From Streptomyces rishiriensis (GTDB lineage: Bacteria > Actinomycetota > Actinomycetes > Streptomycetales > Streptomycetaceae): a DNA stretch of 64,000 nucleotides. The stretch spans positions 1 through 64,000 of the forward strand of contig NZ_BEWA01000006.1 in assembly GCF_003112535.1 (NCBI RefSeq), given 5' to 3'. The position numbers were made by a program, and so were the translations under genes. Below are positions 61,803 to 64,000 of the stretch, piece after piece. The notes under the pieces were generated by a model. That model had not been told where the DNA came from. It saw only the letters and a program-made list of their open reading frames with translations, and did no database searches. The stretch's first letter is position 1. Each line of letters starts with the position of its first letter.

Positions 61803-64000
61803 TCACGCCTCCCAGACGGCCGCGGCCGTACGGTCGTCGGCGTAGCCCTTCACCCTCACCTGGGTGTCGGCGAGGAAGGCGGCGAGGCCGGGCGGGGAGG
61901 TGCCCGACCAGCGGCCCGTCAGGTACGCGGACAGTTCTGGCTCGCCGCGCAGGGGGTCGGCCAGCCCGCCGGTGCACATCAGGAGCGTGTCACCCGGGCG
62001 GGCTACCGAGGCCCGGAAGCGGAAGGGGGCCCGGGGCGGTCCGGGATCGGGCTCGTACGGGTTGGGCGGTGTGGCGATGCCCAGGTCCATGGTGAGCCGG
62101 TCGCCCTCGGGCGTCTCGGACGGGAGCGACCCGAAGCCGACGACCGGCTCGCCGGCGACCTCGCCCACCTGCGGTTCGATGTCCCGCCAGACGCCGCCGC
62201 GCAGCCGGAAGAGTCCGCCGCCGCCTACGCCGAAGAACACGCGCGTGCGGCAGTCGGGGTCGGCGGGCAGCAGCAGACAGCGCAGGGTGGCCGCGTACTC
62301 CTCCGGCTCGAGACCCTGTTCCGCGGCGCTGGCACGGAGCCGGCCGAGGCTGCGGTCGGTGAGCCGGTGCAGGCCCGACTTCAGATCGCCGCGTCGGGCC
62401 GCCCTTATGTCCTCGGCGAGGCGGACATGGCTGCGGCCCACGGCCCTCCCGATCCACCGGCACGCCTCGGCGGCCGCACGATGCGCGCCCGGAGTCGCCC
62501 TCGCGCCCGTCGCCATCGCGACCAGGATCAGCGCGTGCTCGCCCGTCCCGAAGCGGGCGGTGAGAAGCGAGTCCCGGCGCGGCTCGCCCCGGTACCGCGC
62601 CGAATCGCCCCGCACGGACGCGGCCCGCAGCGCCCAGGCCCCGTACCCGGCGCCGTCCAGGACGGTGTCGGCGACCAGGTCGTCCAACGCGTCCGGGTCC
62701 GCGGGCGGGAGAGCGGTGGGCTCGGCGTCGTAGGTGGGCGGCCCGGAACCGACGTAGTCCTTGGAAGCGGGGCCAGTGGGGACAGTGGGGAAGGTGAGGA
62801 CGGTGGGCGGGTGGTCCGGCGGAGCGGGCTCGGCAGCCCGGTCCGGTGCGCGGTCCGAGGCCGTGGTCGGGGCCGGGCCCGTGGTCGGAGCCGGTGCGCG
62901 GTCCTGCCCCCGGTCCTGGGCGGGGGCGGCCGACGGACCAGCCGCGACGAAGGAGGGTGCCGGGCCGTCGGCGTAGGCGGTGGGAGCCTTCGGGGGCGGC
63001 GGGGCATGGGCCGGTGCGGGCGGCTGCACGGGCGGAGGCGGCGCCACGGCGGGGGCAGGGGGTACCGCAGGTGCAGGGGGTACGGCTGGTGCGGCAGGAA
63101 CGACAGGTTCGACCGGAACGGCGGGTACGCCCGGCATGGCGGGTACGCCCGGCATGGCTGGCACGGCTGGCACGGCTGGCATGGCTGGCATGGCTGGCAT
63201 GGCTGGCATGGCTGGTACGGCTGGCATGGCTGGTACGGCAGCGGGCCGGGAAGGGGAGGTCGTCTGCGCCACGGGCGGGGTGGCTGCCGTGGGCAAGGGC
63301 GAGGGCGGTGCCTGGGGTGAGGGAGGCAGTCCAGGTGAGGGGGGTTGCGGCGTGAGCGGTTCGACGGTGGCGGACGCCCCGTGCGGCGACGTGTGGCCGT
63401 CGGTCGTGACGGGAGCGGAGCCTGCGTCCCGGACCGGCTGCTCGGCGAACCCCGGCGGCAGCGGACCGGAGGGAAGGTCCGCGGGTGCGGGAGGCCCGTC
63501 CGGCGGTGGTTCCCGCCGGGCTCCCCAGCCCAGGTCACCCCTGGCTTCGGTCCATGCGTCGCCGCGGGCGTCCGGGCCGGCGCCTTGGGCGTCCCGGTAG
63601 GGGCCGCGGTCGTCGGCGGCCGACCCGGTGTCCGGTCCGGTGTCCGGTCCGTCGGTGTTCCGCTCCCCGGAGCCGCGCCCGGCACCGGGCGCAGCGGTCG
63701 CGGCAGGCACGGCAGATGCGGCAGATGCGGCAGGCGAGGAAGGCGCAGCGGGCGGGGAAGGCGCGGCGGGCGGGGAAGGCGCAGCGGGCGGGGAAGGCGC
63801 GGCAGGCGGCCGGCTTCTCGGCTGCGGAACGGCGGCCTCGGACGACGGGGGTGCCGGTGGCGACGTCATGCCCTGCGAGGTCCACCGATCGTCTGGTGCC
63901 CCCGAGCCGGACCGTTCGGAGCGGGGCGACGGCAGAGGGTTGACGGTGCGGGAGCCGGCCTCGCCGTCCGCCGTACCGCCCACCACGTCGCCCACGGCAC
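61803..64000 (-). CDS. PP2C-type protein phosphatase with long Pro/Ala-rich N-terminus (start beyond window)
   Basis: The frame is open to the window edge, so the start may lie beyond 64000; GTG at 63995 is the last possible start seen. About 430 residues of Pro/Ala/Ser/Met-rich low-complexity sequence, with nonapeptide-like repeats of AMPAVP (encoded at about 63120-63240) and SPPAAP (about 63740-63800), precede a phosphatase domain (about the last 260 residues). Visible there are ESLLTARFGTGE-like RDSLLTARFGTGEH, RPGDTLLMCTGGLADPL, and GYADDRTAAAVW with the metal-binding Asp pair. Probably a serine/threonine or anti-sigma-antagonist phosphatase; the target is unknown. Confidence 0.8.
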   Translation of the reverse strand, partial: AVGDVVGGTADGEAGSRTVNPLPSPRSERSGSGAPDDRWTSQGMTSPPAPPSSEAAVPQPRSRPPAAPSPPAAPSPPAAPSPPAAPSSPAASAASAVPAATAAPGAGRGSGERNTDGPDTGPDTGSAADDRGPYRDAQGAGPDARGDAWTEARGDLGWGARREPPPDGPPAPADLPSGPLPPGFAEQPVRDAGSAPVTTDGHTSPHGASATVEPLTPQPPSPGLPPSPQAPPSPLPTAATPPVAQTTSPSRPAAVPAMPAVPAMPAMPAMPAMPAVPAVPAMPGVPAMPGVPAVPVEPVVPAAPAVPPAPAVPPAPAVAPPPPVQPPAPAHAPPPPKAPTAYADGPAPSFVAAGPSAAPAQDRGQDRAPAPTTGPAPTTASDRAPDRAAEPAPPDHPPTVLTFPTVPTGPASKDYVGSGPPTYDAEPTALPPADPDALDDLVADTVLDGAGYGAWALRAASVRGDSARYRGEPRRDSLLTARFGTGEHALILVAMATGARATPGAHRAAAEACRWIGRAVGRSHVRLAEDIRAARRGDLKSGLHRLTDRSLGRLRASAAEQGLEPEEYAATLRCLLLPADPDCRTRVFFGVGGGGLFRLRGGVWRDIEPQVGEVAGEPVVGFGSLPSETPEGDRLTMDLGIATPPNPYEPDPGPPRAPFRFRASVARPGDTLLMCTGGLADPLRGEPELSAYLTGRWSGTSPPGLAAFLADTQVRVKGYADDRTAAAVWEA

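Overview
The window looks like a stretch of Streptomyces (or very close actinomycete) chromosome. The base composition is very GC-rich, genes often start with GTG or TTG, and several neighbours overlap as GTGA or ATGA. The gene families are typical of the genus: a giant LAL/LuxR regulator, a BlaI-M56 pair, FurA-KatG, a DUF2637 protein, RsbW-like ATPases, PucR-controlled xanthine dehydrogenase and a DmdR/IdeR-type iron box. No phage, plasmid, insertion sequence, CRISPR array, tRNA or rRNA was seen.

Layout. 0-7.5 kb: two CoA-ligase genes in a coupled operon, divergent from a GAF-LuxR regulator, followed by a LAL-family regulator. 7.8-11.3 kb: secreted trypsin, a winged-helix protein and a CorA transporter. 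11.3-15.1 kb: an ABC transporter plus two-component system in one coupled operon. 15.4-16.7 kb: BlaI-M56 pair with twin operators. 16.8-18.3 kb: a broken DedA gene, a PAP2 phosphatase and a DUF4396 protein behind a CsoR-like palindrome. 18.4-23.3 kb: DUF1360, Rieske/DUF2231 and FUSC membrane proteins, then a TetR-EamA efflux operon. 23.5-30.1 kb: cobalamin and cobalt functions (cobH, cobK, a phosphatase, cbtB-cbtA under a cobalamin riboswitch) interrupted by a degenerate GntR regulator and an NCS1 permease. 30.3-34.6 kb: a PLP enzyme, then furA-katG. 34.8-38.7 kb: two secreted GH43 glycosidases and a NodB deacetylase lipoprotein. 39-40.7 kb: SRPBCC and a LanC-like protein. 40.7-49.9 kb: a purine-catabolism operon (FAD, 2Fe-2S and molybdopterin subunits of xanthine dehydrogenase, an NCS2 permease, XdhC) divergent from PucR. 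50-55.4 kb: TPR protein, GntR, FhuF-like protein with an iron box, DUF2637, and an anti-sigma-like ATPase. 56.5-59.9 kb: two secreted proteins divergent from a membrane-spanning XRE regulator. 60-64 kb: PoxB-like oxidase and a PP2C-type phosphatase running off the window edge.

Several control circuits can be read directly: cobalamin (riboswitch), copper (CsoR-like site), iron (DmdR box), BlaI autoregulation, and TetR repeats. A second theme is the number of short tandem arrays in intergenic DNA and in linker regions of proteins, with periods of 7, 10, 14, 15, 17, 18, about 20, 24, 25, 32 and 46 bp. Most are unrelated in sequence to each other and form the least explained part of the window. 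The best candidates for something undescribed are the 18-bp array that stays in frame with furA, the 44-bp palindrome abutting the deacetylase start codon, the CsoR-type site before DUF4396, and the XRE-membrane/secreted-protein group at 56.5-59.9 kb.
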